Source: Chloroflexota bacterium
GTDB taxonomy: Bacteria; Chloroflexota; Anaerolineae; Promineifilales; Promineifilaceae
Reading direction: 5' to 3'
DNA: 46,218 nucleotides
Assembly: GCA_022616275.1 (NCBI GenBank)
Contig: JAKEFB010000254.1
Location: 1 to 46,218 of the forward strand
In this document: piece after piece, positions 23,025-30,874 of the stretch
How positions within the stretch are numbered: position 1 is the stretch's first letter
Layout of the letters: each line of letters starts with the position of its first letter
Program-made: the position numbers and the translations under genes
The notes under the pieces: generated by a model
Seen by the model: only the letters and a program-made list of their open reading frames with translations
Databases searched by the model: none
What the model was told of the DNA's origin: nothing

Positions 23025-25298
23025 ATGTCTGAAGAAACGTTAGCCGCGCTGACCTGGCTGATACCGGCCGGCCCCCTGCTGGCCTTTTTTCTCATCGTCC
23101 TGTTCACCCACCGCAACAAAACGTTAAGCTGGATCGTGGCCTGGGCGGCGATCATTGCCTCGCTAATCATGGGCTGGACCGTCGCCTTTACCTTTATCGG
23201 CGAGTTCCTGCGCGACGCTCAAGAGGTGGCCGAGCACCCGACCTTCATTGCCAGCAGTGCGGCCTGGATACCGGTTGGCCAGGAGTTCGCCAACTGGCTG
23301 CGGATGGGCGTGGCCGTGGACCCGCTGACGGCCGTGATGCTGATTATGGTCCCCTTCGCTACGACAGCCATCTTTGTCTACAGCGTCGGCTACCACCGCT
23401 GGGGCTTGGGGCCGGGCAGCCACCCGGTGCGGGGTGTGCCCAACCACGACGGCATCGAACCGCTCTTCTCCCGCTTCTTCGCCTTCATGTGCCTCTTCGG
23501 CGGCTCGATGCTGGCCCTGGTCGTATCCGACAACCTGCTCTTCCTCTTCGTCGGCTGGGAACTCATGGGCCTGTGCTCTTACCTGCTCATCGGCTTCTGG
23601 TACGCCCGCGAATACGACAACCCGGAGGCTATCACGCCCCGCAAGGCGGCCATTAAAGCGTTCATGACCACCCGCGTCGGCGACGTGATTATGCTCCTGG
23701 GCATCGTCTTTTTCTACCGCGCTTTTGGCACGCTCAATTTCCAGGAGGCGTTCTCGGCCGAGGGGTTGGCACTGGCGGTGGAAACAGCTAAGTTGGATGC
23801 GCTAGGTCTTACCGGCGCGGCGGCGCTGGGGGTGATCGCCCTGCTGCTTTTCGCTGGCACGGTCGGCAAATCGGCCCAGTGGCCGCTGCACGTCTGGCTG
23901 CCGGACGCGATGGAAGGCCCGACACCCGTCAGCGCCATCATTCACGCCGCGGCCATGGTCTCGGCCGGCGTGTACATGATCGTCCGCATCTTTCCCTTGA
24001 TTGCCGTGGGCATTGAGGGTAACCCGGCCGTCGGCCCGATCATTGCCGGCATCGGCGCTTTCACCGCCCTGATGGCCGCCACCATCGCCGTGGCCCAGAA
24101 CGACGTCAAGCGGGTGCTGGCTTACTCGACCATCTCCCAACTGGGCTACATGGTCGCGGCCATCGGCATCGGCGCGTACGTGGCCGCCGCCTTCCACCTG
24201 ATTACCCACGCTTTCTTCAAGGCTCTGCTCTTCCTCGGCTCCGGCTCGATCATTCACGGCATGGAGCACGGGGCCGAGCACGTCCACGACCACCACACCG
24301 ACCCGCAAGATATGACCAACATGGGCGGCCTGGCGTCCAAGATGCCGATCACCTTCCTGACCTTCGTCGTCGGCGGCCTGGCCCTGGCCGGCTTCCCCAT
24401 TATTACGGCCGGCTTCTGGTCGAAGGACGAAATCCTGGCCGACGCCTGGCATCAGGGTGCTGACGGTAACGCCCTGGCCATGACCGTTTTCATTATGCTG
24501 GCCCTATCGGCGCTGCTGACGGCCTTCTACACCATGCGCCAGATTGCCTTGACCTTCCTGGGTACGCCGCGCACGCCCCTGGCCAGCCACGCCCACGAGA
24601 GCAACGCCTTTATGACCATCCCCCTGCTGGGGCTGGCTTTCTTTGCGATTACCGCCGGCTGGGCGGGCATTCCCGAAGAGTTTCCGGTCCTGGGGCCACT
24701 CGTCAACAACAACTTTTTCCACCACTTCGTCGGGGACACTATTCATGAAACGTTTGTAGAACTAGAGGAAATGGGCCTGGTCGGGCACGCTATCGAAGCT
24801 GTACCTTTCAGTTGGTGGCCTCTGGCCACTTCCATCCTGGTCGCCCTGGGCGGGCTGGCGGTGGGCTGGCTGGTCTACGCCGTCCGGCCGCTGAAAGCCC
24901 GGCAGCCCGACCCGCTGGTCAAGCCGCTCGGCCCGCTGCACACTTTTCTGAAAAACCGCTGGTACTGGGACCAATTGTACGAGAGGCTGTTTATCCAGCC
25001 GGCCGTCTACTTTTCGGAGGTGGTCGTCAACGAAGTCATGGACCGGGGCCTGATTGACGGCACGCTGCACCTGGTTGCCCGGACGGTGTTCACCATCGGC
25101 GTTTATATGAAGGGGTTCGAGGAAGTGGTCATCAAGGGCGGCGTGGACTGGGCCAAAGACCTGGTGCTGCGGATTGCCCAGGAGCTTCGCTACATTCAGA
25201 CCGGCAAGATCCAGGAGTATACCCTGGTGTCGCTGCTGATTGCCTGGGCGCTGGCTTTCGTGATCCTGGGCCTGAACCGTGGCTGGTTTGGCGGGTAG
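23025..25298 (+). CDS. nuoL: NADH-quinone oxidoreductase subunit L, long form
   Basis: The 757-residue protein is the distal antiporter-like subunit of complex I. Key residues are present: the TM5 Glu (FVGWELMGLCSYLLIGFW), the TM7 Lys (AGTVGKSAQWPLHVWLPDA), the TM8 region (SAIIHAAAMVSAGVYMIVRI) and a TM12 Lys (GFWSKDEILADAW). Usual length is about 610-660. Part of the excess is a periplasmic loop near residues 125-150. By eye, the lateral helix HL (about 649-727) has roughly 25-30 extra residues around GFEEVVIKGGVDWAKDLVL, before the usual YIQTGKIQEY and the last helix. A longer HL is what is expected if a fourth antiporter subunit must be spanned; two nuoM genes follow. Confidence 0.95.
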   Translation: MSEETLAALTWLIPAGPLLAFFLIVLFTHRNKTLSWIVAWAAIIASLIMGWTVAFTFIGEFLRDAQEVAEHPTFIASSAAWIPVGQEFANWLRMGVAVDPLTAVMLIMVPFATTAIFVYSVGYHRWGLGPGSHPVRGVPNHDGIEPLFSRFFAFMCLFGGSMLALVVSDNLLFLFVGWELMGLCSYLLIGFWYAREYDNPEAITPRKAAIKAFMTTRVGDVIMLLGIVFFYRAFGTLNFQEAFSAEGLALAVETAKLDALGLTGAAALGVIALLLFAGTVGKSAQWPLHVWLPDAMEGPTPVSAIIHAAAMVSAGVYMIVRIFPLIAVGIEGNPAVGPIIAGIGAFTALMAATIAVAQNDVKRVLAYSTISQLGYMVAAIGIGAYVAAAFHLITHAFFKALLFLGSGSIIHGMEHGAEHVHDHHTDPQDMTNMGGLASKMPITFLTFVVGGLALAGFPIITAGFWSKDEILADAWHQGADGNALAMTVFIMLALSALLTAFYTMRQIALTFLGTPRTPLASHAHESNAFMTIPLLGLAFFAITAGWAGIPEEFPVLGPLVNNNFFHHFVGDTIHETFVELEEMGLVGHAIEAVPFSWWPLATSILVALGGLAVGWLVYAVRPLKARQPDPLVKPLGPLHTFLKNRWYWDQLYERLFIQPAVYFSEVVVNEVMDRGLIDGTLHLVARTVFTIGVYMKGFEEVVIKGGVDWAKDLVLRIAQELRYIQTGKIQEYTLVSLLIAWALAFVILGLNRGWFGG

Positions 25299-25317
25299 TT
25301 GTAAATAAGGTAACGGG

Positions 25318-26865
25318 ATGGACTTGCTACAGGAAAACCTTCTAACGTTGATTATCTTCTCGCCGTTGGTGGCGGCTTTCATTATCTTTTTGCTGCCCGA
25401 CGACGAAAAAAACCTGATCCGGCGACTCTCTTTTGTATTGAGCCTGGTCCCGCTGGGGCTGATCCTGGTGGCCTGGTTCAGCTTCGACCGGTCCACCCCC
25501 GGCTTCCAGTTCGACACCGGCCGGCTGCCGTTCTTTCCGGAAATTGGCTCCAGCTACCGGCTGGGCATAGACGGCATCAGCCTGTCCATGCTGCTGTTGA
25601 CCGGCATCCTCACCCCGTTGGGCATCCTGGCTTCCTTCGGCATTGAGGAGCGGGTCAAGATGTACATGGTCCTGTTCCTGGCCCTGGAAACGGGAATGCT
25701 GGGCCTCTTTGCCGCCCTGGACCTGATCATCTTCTTCATTTTCTGGGAGATTGGCCTGGTGCCGATGTATTTCCTGATCCGGCTGTGGGGCGGCAAGGAC
25801 CGGCAGTACGCCTCCTTCAAGTTCTTCGTCTACACCATGGCCGGCAGCCTGGGGCTGTTGCTCTCCATCCAGGTCATGGGCCTGGCCACCGGGACGTTTG
25901 ACATCACCCGGCTGGCCGAGCGCTGGGTGAGCCTGCCGGCCGGCGGCGCGCTGCCCGGCACCAACCTGCCGGTAGATCTGGTCAAGGGCGTGGCCTTCTG
26001 GTTATACGTCATTGCCTTTGCCATCAAGATTCCCGTCTGGCCGTTCCATACCTGGTTGCCCGATGCCCACACCGAAGCACCGACGGCCGGCTCGATGATC
26101 CTGGCCGGCGTGCTGCTGAAGCTGGGGGCCTACGGCTTCTTGCGGCTGGTTATCCCCCTCTTCCCGGAGCAGGCCCAGGCCACGGCCGGTATCCTGGCCA
26201 TCCTGGGGATGTTGAGCATCATCCTGGGCGGCTTTGCCGCCTTCGGCCAGTGGGACTTCAAGCGGCTGGTGGCTTACTCGTCCATCAACCACATGGGCTT
26301 CGTCGTCCTGGGCATTGCCGTAATGGCCTACGTCTACGGCCTGCCGGGCAACCGCGCCGGCCTGACGACAGACGCCGTCTTTGCCGCCAATGGGGCAGTG
26401 CTGCAAATGTTTAACCACGGGCTGTCGGCGGCCGGGATGTTCTTCCTGGTCGGCGTCATCTACGACCGGACGCACACCCGCCAGCTCCGGGATTTCGGCG
26501 GTATCTGGACGGTGCTGCCCTTCTTTGGCGCGGCGCTCATTTTCACCAGCATGGCCTCGCTGGGGCTGCCAGGGCTGAACGGCTTCGTCAGCGAATTCAT
26601 GATCACCCGCAGCGCCTGGCAGATTTTCACTTTCCAACTGGCCCTGTCCATGCTTGGCCTGCTGATGACCGGCGCCTATATTCTGAAGGGCATCGGCCAG
26701 ACGCTGCACGGCCCGTTCAACCCGCAGTGGAAAGGTTTGCCCGACATGACCCTGCGCGAGCACCTGGTCATCTGGCCGTTGATGGCCCTGATGCTCAGCC
26801 TGGGCCTCTGGCCACGCTGGCTGTTGGAGACGATCAATTACACGGTGACGAGGCTGTTTAGTTAG
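25318..26865 (+). CDS. nuoM: NADH-quinone oxidoreductase subunit M, first copy
   Basis: The 515-residue protein is a standard NuoM. It has the TM5 Glu at residue 144 (FWEIGLVPMYFLIRLWGG), the TM7 Lys at 237 (FAIKIPVWPFHTWLPDAHTE), the TM8 Lys (LLKLGAYGFLRL), the KRLVAYSSINHMGFV block and the TM12 Glu (NGFVSEFMITRS). All positions needed for proton pumping by family knowledge are intact. It begins 19 bases after nuoL. Its stop is followed at once by a GTGTC word array and a Uma2 tail remnant, which separate it from the second nuoM. Confidence 0.95.
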   Translation: MDLLQENLLTLIIFSPLVAAFIIFLLPDDEKNLIRRLSFVLSLVPLGLILVAWFSFDRSTPGFQFDTGRLPFFPEIGSSYRLGIDGISLSMLLLTGILTPLGILASFGIEERVKMYMVLFLALETGMLGLFAALDLIIFFIFWEIGLVPMYFLIRLWGGKDRQYASFKFFVYTMAGSLGLLLSIQVMGLATGTFDITRLAERWVSLPAGGALPGTNLPVDLVKGVAFWLYVIAFAIKIPVWPFHTWLPDAHTEAPTAGSMILAGVLLKLGAYGFLRLVIPLFPEQAQATAGILAILGMLSIILGGFAAFGQWDFKRLVAYSSINHMGFVVLGIAVMAYVYGLPGNRAGLTTDAVFAANGAVLQMFNHGLSAAGMFFLVGVIYDRTHTRQLRDFGGIWTVLPFFGAALIFTSMASLGLPGLNGFVSEFMITRSAWQIFTFQLALSMLGLLMTGAYILKGIGQTLHGPFNPQWKGLPDMTLREHLVIWPLMALMLSLGLWPRWLLETINYTVTRLFS

Positions 26866-26895
26866 GTGTCGGGTGTCAGGTGTCTAGTGTCAAGT
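26866..26895. repeat. Short word array (GGTGTC)
   Basis: GTGTCGGGTGTCAGGTGTCT and AGTGTCAAGT follow the nuoM stop directly. It is the same word family as at 8226-8328. The first codons of the Uma2 remnant overlap it. Confidence 0.6.
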
Positions 26896-27188
26896 ATCCG
26901 GTGAGTGGCGGCTATTACACGCCCCTGGTAACCGAGCCGCGCGGTGAAGGTGAGTGGCAACTTGACAGCGCCGTGTTGGGCCTGGAACTGCACACAGAAG
27001 GCCACAGCCTGCGGCTATACGATCCGGCTGCCGGCCACTACCTGTTGACCCCGCCGGAACAGGCCCAGGCCCGCCGGGCAGCCGAACAGCGGGCGGCCGA
27101 AGCCGAGGCGCGGGCGGCCGAGTTGGAAGCGGAAATTGCCCGCTTGAAAGCGGCCCTGGAAGGGCAGACCGGAGAAAGGTCTGATTAA
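26880..27188 (+). pseudogene. Uma2 C-terminal tail remnant inside the nuo operon
   Basis: The 102-codon frame matches only the C-terminal tail of long Uma2 proteins: GYYTPLVTEPRGEGEWQLDS, VLGLELHTEGHSLRLYDPAA, HYLLTPPEQAQARR and then an Ala/Glu/Arg-rich coiled coil ending in KAALEGQTGERSD. The nuclease core that should precede it is missing. The frame begins with a GTG inside a repeat and has no ribosome site. It sits between two nuoM genes and is probably what is left of an inserted gene, though expression of the coiled-coil piece cannot be excluded. The nearest full Uma2 gene in the window (1259-1831) lacks this tail, so it is not its source. Confidence 0.65.
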
Positions 27189-27250
27189 TCAAATTTGTAG
27201 TAACGGTTGTAAGCTTTAACGAATCTCAGTGGATCAAAAATCTGCTTGTC

Positions 27251-27296
27251 GGGGATTGACAAATCCCCGGCTTTAACCCGGATTGGTCAATCCGGG
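27251..27296. repeat. Twin palindromes upstream of the second nuoM
   Basis: GGGGATT-GACA-AATCCCC (27251-27268) is followed after eight bases by CCCGGATTG-GT-CAATCCGGG (27277-27296). The two share the GATTG..CAA core. They lie in the leader between the Uma2 remnant and the second nuoM and would fold in the mRNA; no T-run follows. Confidence 0.6.
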
Positions 27297-27324
27297 CCGA
27301 GCAAAATTATCTGGAATTGTGCCT

Positions 27325-28962
27325 ATGGACTTTCCGTTTTTATCCGTCATCACTCTGTCGCCGATTGGCGCGGCCGTTATCATTCTGCTTCTGCCCAAGG
27401 AACGGAAAGAGAACGCGCGGATGCTGGCCCTGGCGGCCACGATCATCGGCCTGATCCTGGCCCTCTACGTCTACTTTTTTACCTACCAGAACCTGCCAGC
27501 GCGCGGCGCGCCTTGGGCCCAGACGTTGCAGTTCGTCGAAGACCACGACTGGGTCCCCAGTATCGGCATCAACTATATCCTGGGCGTGGACGGCCTGAGC
27601 GCCACCCTGGTCTTGCTGACGGCCTTCGTCGGCCTGGGCGGGGTGATGATCTCCTGGAGTATCGAGGACCGGCCGCGCGAGTTCTTCGCCTTCTTCATGC
27701 TGCTGGTGGCCGGCGTCCACGGCGTCTTTGTCTCCGTGGACGGCTTCCTGCTCTTCTTCTTCTACGAGCTGGCCGTGCTGCCGATGTACGTCCTCATCGT
27801 CATCTGGGGCTGGGAAGTGACCCGCGAATACGCCTCGATGAAGCTGACCCTCTACCTGCTCATCGGCAGCTTTATCTCCTTTATCGCCTTCCTGGTCCTT
27901 TACTTCCAGCTCCCGCAGTACTCGGCGGCGGCCGCACCCACCTTCGACCTGCGGGTCTGGTCTGAAGCTCACTTCCCCCTTGACGTGCAGCGGATCTGGT
28001 TCCTGCCCCTCTTCCTGGGCTTCGCCATCCTGGCCGGCCTCTGGCCGCTGCACAACTGGTCGCCTGACGGCCACGTAGCCGCGCCGACGGCCGTGTCTAT
28101 GATTCACGCCGGCGTGCTGATGAAGCTGGGCGCTTATGCCTCCATGCGCATGGGCATTCAACTTTTGCCGGAGGGGGCCGTCTATTGGTTCCCACTCGTT
28201 ATCCTGCTGACGCTGATCAACGTCATTTACGGTTCGTTGATTGCCATGCGCCAGCGGGACATGAAATACCTGATCGGCTACTCCAGCGTCAGCCACATGG
28301 GCCTAGTCTCGATGGGCTTTGCCGCCATGAACCTGGATGGCTTCCTGGGGGCCGGCATCCAGATGGTCAGCCACGGGGTCATGACTGCCCTCTTCTTCTC
28401 CGTCGTCGGCATGGTTTATGATCGGGCGCACACCCGCGACATGGACCAGTTGAGCGGCATGATGCGGGTCTTGCCCTGGGCTACGGTCGCTTTTGTTGTT
28501 GGCGGTCTCGTCTCCATGGGCATGCCTGGTCTGTCCGGCTTTATTGCCGAGTTCCCCATTTTCCTGGGTGTCTGGCAGGGCGGCGCGCTCAACCTGGGCG
28601 GGACGATCCTCGACCTGAATCCGGCCAGGTATTACCCGCTCATCGCCGTTCTTTCTGCCCTGGGCATCATCATCACGGCAGGTTACATTCTGCGGGCTGT
28701 GGGTTCTGTTTTCCTGGGCGAGTACGACGAGCATAAGTGGCACGACATGCGGCCGCTGCTGAACCTGGACAAAGTTGCCCTGGCTGTCTTCGTCGTCATC
28801 ATGATCGTCATCGGTATTTTCCCCTCGGTCATCGCCCCCATTGTCCAGTCGGGCGTTGAACCGGTGGTCACCCGCCTGCAGGAGGCGCAACAGGCGTTCA
28901 CCGTCCTGGACACCGTCCAGGCGGCCGCCAGCCACCTCATTCACTGGCTGGGAGGTGCTTAG
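27325..28962 (+). CDS. nuoM: NuoM-type antiporter-like subunit, second copy, TM7 Lys replaced
   Basis: The 545-residue protein is a second NuoM family subunit, clearly diverged from the first. It keeps the TM5 Glu at 148 (FYELAVLPMYVLIVIWGW), the TM8 Lys (HAGVLMKLGAYASMRMGI) and the TM12 Glu (SGFIAEFPIF). At the TM7 position where the first copy has FAIKIPVWPFH, it has FAILAGLWPLH, so the Lys is Leu 236. In E. coli NuoM the matching Lys is essential for activity. The ATG at 27325 fits the usual N-terminus; the frame opens 14 codons earlier without support. The gene precedes nuoN with a one-base overlap. It is probably the extra subunit of a 2M complex I. Confidence 0.93.
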   Translation: MDFPFLSVITLSPIGAAVIILLLPKERKENARMLALAATIIGLILALYVYFFTYQNLPARGAPWAQTLQFVEDHDWVPSIGINYILGVDGLSATLVLLTAFVGLGGVMISWSIEDRPREFFAFFMLLVAGVHGVFVSVDGFLLFFFYELAVLPMYVLIVIWGWEVTREYASMKLTLYLLIGSFISFIAFLVLYFQLPQYSAAAAPTFDLRVWSEAHFPLDVQRIWFLPLFLGFAILAGLWPLHNWSPDGHVAAPTAVSMIHAGVLMKLGAYASMRMGIQLLPEGAVYWFPLVILLTLINVIYGSLIAMRQRDMKYLIGYSSVSHMGLVSMGFAAMNLDGFLGAGIQMVSHGVMTALFFSVVGMVYDRAHTRDMDQLSGMMRVLPWATVAFVVGGLVSMGMPGLSGFIAEFPIFLGVWQGGALNLGGTILDLNPARYYPLIAVLSALGIIITAGYILRAVGSVFLGEYDEHKWHDMRPLLNLDKVALAVFVVIMIVIGIFPSVIAPIVQSGVEPVVTRLQEAQQAFTVLDTVQAAASHLIHWLGGA

Positions 28963-30428
28963 TGAGTCAAATTACGCTTTCCAGCGTCCTGGCCCTGACG
29001 CCAGAAATCGGGCTACTCATCCTGGCGGTGCTCGTCCTGCTCGTTGACCGCGGCTTGCAGCCTGGCGAGCGGCGGCGGCTGGGTCTGTGGACAGCCTGGG
29101 GCAGCCTGGTGATTTTGCTGGCCACCTTTGGGCTATGGCTTTTCTTTAACGAGCCCGGCGACCAGCCCCAACTGATCTGGGGTGGCATGATCCGTCACGA
29201 CGGGGTGACGCTGGTCTTCCGGGTCATGTTCTTAATTGCCCTGACCGTCACCAGCCTGATCTCAATGGACGTCAAGAACCTGCAGCAAGGCGAGTACTAC
29301 GCCCTGCTGATCAGCAGCACCATTGGCCTGAGCCTGATGGCCGCGGCCGGCGACCTGATTATGCTCTACGTGGCCCTGGAAACGGCCAGCCTTTCCCTGT
29401 ACGTTCTAGCCGGTTACGCCAAGAACGTCAGCCGCTCGGCCGAGGCCGGGATGAAATATTTCGTCTATGGCGCCTTTGCCTCGGCCCTCATGCTCTATGG
29501 CTTCAGCCTGCTTTACGGCCTGACCCAGGAAACGAATCTGTACGTCGTCTCCCAATCAGTTATCCAACAACCGGATGTAGCTATGGTGGGGGCAGCTATT
29601 CTGGTGGTCGTCGGTTTTGGCTTCAAGATTTCAGCCGTTCCCTTCCACTTTTGGGCCCCGGACGTCTACGAAGGCGCGCCTACTCCGGTGACCGGTTTCG
29701 TCTCCACCGCCTCCAAGGCGGCCGGCTTTGCCGTCTTCCTGCGCGTCTTCCTGGCCGGCACGCTGGGCACGGCCGATCCAGCCCAGGCCTGGTGGATTGT
29801 TTTGATCTCCATGTGCATCATTACCATGACCGTGGGCAATCTGCTGGCCATCTTCCAGACCAACATCAAGCGGCTGCTGGCCTACTCCAGCATTGCCCAG
29901 GCCGGCTACACCATGATTGGCCTGGTGACCCTGTCGCAGGACGGCAGCGGCGCGGCGATGTTCTACCTGCTATATTACGTGGTCTCCAACATCGCCGCCT
30001 TTGGGGTCATCATCCTCTTCAGCAATCTGACCGGCTCCGACGAGTTAAAGGATTTGTCCGGACTCAGCCGGCGCTCGCCGTACCTGGCTCTGGCCATGCT
30101 CTTTGCCCTGCTCTCCCTGGGCGGCATTCCACCGACGGCCGGCTTCTTCGGCAAGTTCTTCCTCTTCAAGGCGGCTGTGGACGCCGGCATGTGGGGGCTG
30201 GCCCTGGTTGGCATCCTGAACGCCTTTATCGCCCTGTATTACTACCTGTCGGTGGCCAAGTACATCTACCTGTACCGCTCGGAGGAAGAGGACGTGCCCA
30301 TCCCGGTCTCGCGGGCGGCCCAGGTCGCCCTGGGCGTGACCGTCTTTGGCATTCTCTACCTGGGCATCGTGGCCGGGCCGGCCTTTGAGTGGACCCGCCA
30401 GGCGGCGGCCGCCTTCTTCGCAGGTTAG
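28962..30428 (+). CDS. nuoN: NADH-quinone oxidoreductase subunit N
   Basis: The 488-residue protein is antiporter-like subunit N. Seen: the TM5 Glu (LYVALETASLSLYVLAGY), the TM7 Lys (VGFGFKISAVPFHFWAPDVY), the APTPVTGFVSTASKAAGFAV block, KRLLAYSSIAQAGYTMIG and the TM12 Lys (TAGFFGKFFLFKAA). Length is normal. The GTG start shares one base with the TAG stop of the second nuoM and is preceded by GGAGGTG. It ends the nuo operon; a word-repeat cruciform and then the atp promoter follow. Confidence 0.95.
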   Translation: MSQITLSSVLALTPEIGLLILAVLVLLVDRGLQPGERRRLGLWTAWGSLVILLATFGLWLFFNEPGDQPQLIWGGMIRHDGVTLVFRVMFLIALTVTSLISMDVKNLQQGEYYALLISSTIGLSLMAAAGDLIMLYVALETASLSLYVLAGYAKNVSRSAEAGMKYFVYGAFASALMLYGFSLLYGLTQETNLYVVSQSVIQQPDVAMVGAAILVVVGFGFKISAVPFHFWAPDVYEGAPTPVTGFVSTASKAAGFAVFLRVFLAGTLGTADPAQAWWIVLISMCIITMTVGNLLAIFQTNIKRLLAYSSIAQAGYTMIGLVTLSQDGSGAAMFYLLYYVVSNIAAFGVIILFSNLTGSDELKDLSGLSRRSPYLALAMLFALLSLGGIPPTAGFFGKFFLFKAAVDAGMWGLALVGILNAFIALYYYLSVAKYIYLYRSEEEDVPIPVSRAAQVALGVTVFGILYLGIVAGPAFEWTRQAAAAFFAG

Positions 30429-30433
30429 AAAGT

Positions 30434-30520
30434 TAATCGCGAATCTCGCCAATAGGCGAATGACGCGAATGATTTAAAAATATTCGCGCCATTTGCTCAT
30501 TCGCGCCATTCGCGATTCTT
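30434..30520. terminator. GCGAAT word array forming a cruciform, likely nuo terminator
   Basis: The outer arms AATCGCGAAT (30435-30444) and ATTCGCGATT (30508-30517) pair perfectly. Inside them GGCGAATGA and GCGAAT words face TCATTCGC and ATTCGC words. The array lies between the nuo and atp operons, so termination or insulation is likely. Confidence 0.5.
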
Positions 30521-30566
30521 AAATGATGAAATTCGTGGGCAGCAGACTCGCTCACTAGCGCGTTTG

Positions 30567-30575
30567 TGATATAAT
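30567..30575 (+). promoter_or_regulatory. Extended -10 promoter TGA-TATAAT for the atp operon
   Basis: A perfect TATAAT (30570-30575) is preceded by TGA, an extended -10 element. RNA would start near 30582, about 23 bases before the GTG at 30605. No good -35 box is seen, which is common with extended -10 promoters. Confidence 0.5.
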
Positions 30576-30604
30576 GCGCAAACTCGCGTGCAGGCTGAAC
30601 GATT

Positions 30605-30871
30605 GTGAATCAGGATGATCAGATCAACCAAACGGCCATGCTGGCCGGTATCGTCGGCCAGATAGGCTGTATCACGGTCATCATCATCGCCCTTGCTTTA
30701 GGCGCCGGGATAGCGATAGACCGGCTTTTAGATACCAAACCCGTCTTTACCATCCTGTTTATGATCGGCAGCGTGCCGGTCACCCTGTTTGTCACCGTTC
30801 GCGTTAGCCTGATGGCGGCCGCCAGGGCGCAGCGCCTGGCCGCTAAAGACAAACCGAAGGAAGGTCCTTAG
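30605..30871 (+). CDS. AtpZ/AtpI family F0F1 ATP synthase accessory protein
   Basis: The 88-residue protein has two hydrophobic helices joined by a short loop: IVGQIGCITVIIIALALGAG and FTILFMIGSVPVTLFVTVR. The middle GAGIAIDRLLDTKPVFTILF fits the AtpZ/AtpI group, whose members sit at the head of atp operons and help c-ring assembly or carry Mg2+. The start is GTG, 30 bases after the -10 box. The subunit a gene follows after three bases. Confidence 0.85.
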   Translation: MNQDDQINQTAMLAGIVGQIGCITVIIIALALGAGIAIDRLLDTKPVFTILFMIGSVPVTLFVTVRVSLMAAARAQRLAAKDKPKEGP

Positions 30872-30874
30872 CGT

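Noticed and set aside
27325-28962. Second nuoM as an Mrp or hydrogenase antiporter subunit
   Set aside because: It lies inside the nuo operon, touches nuoN and keeps most NuoM positions, so a complex I role is more likely.
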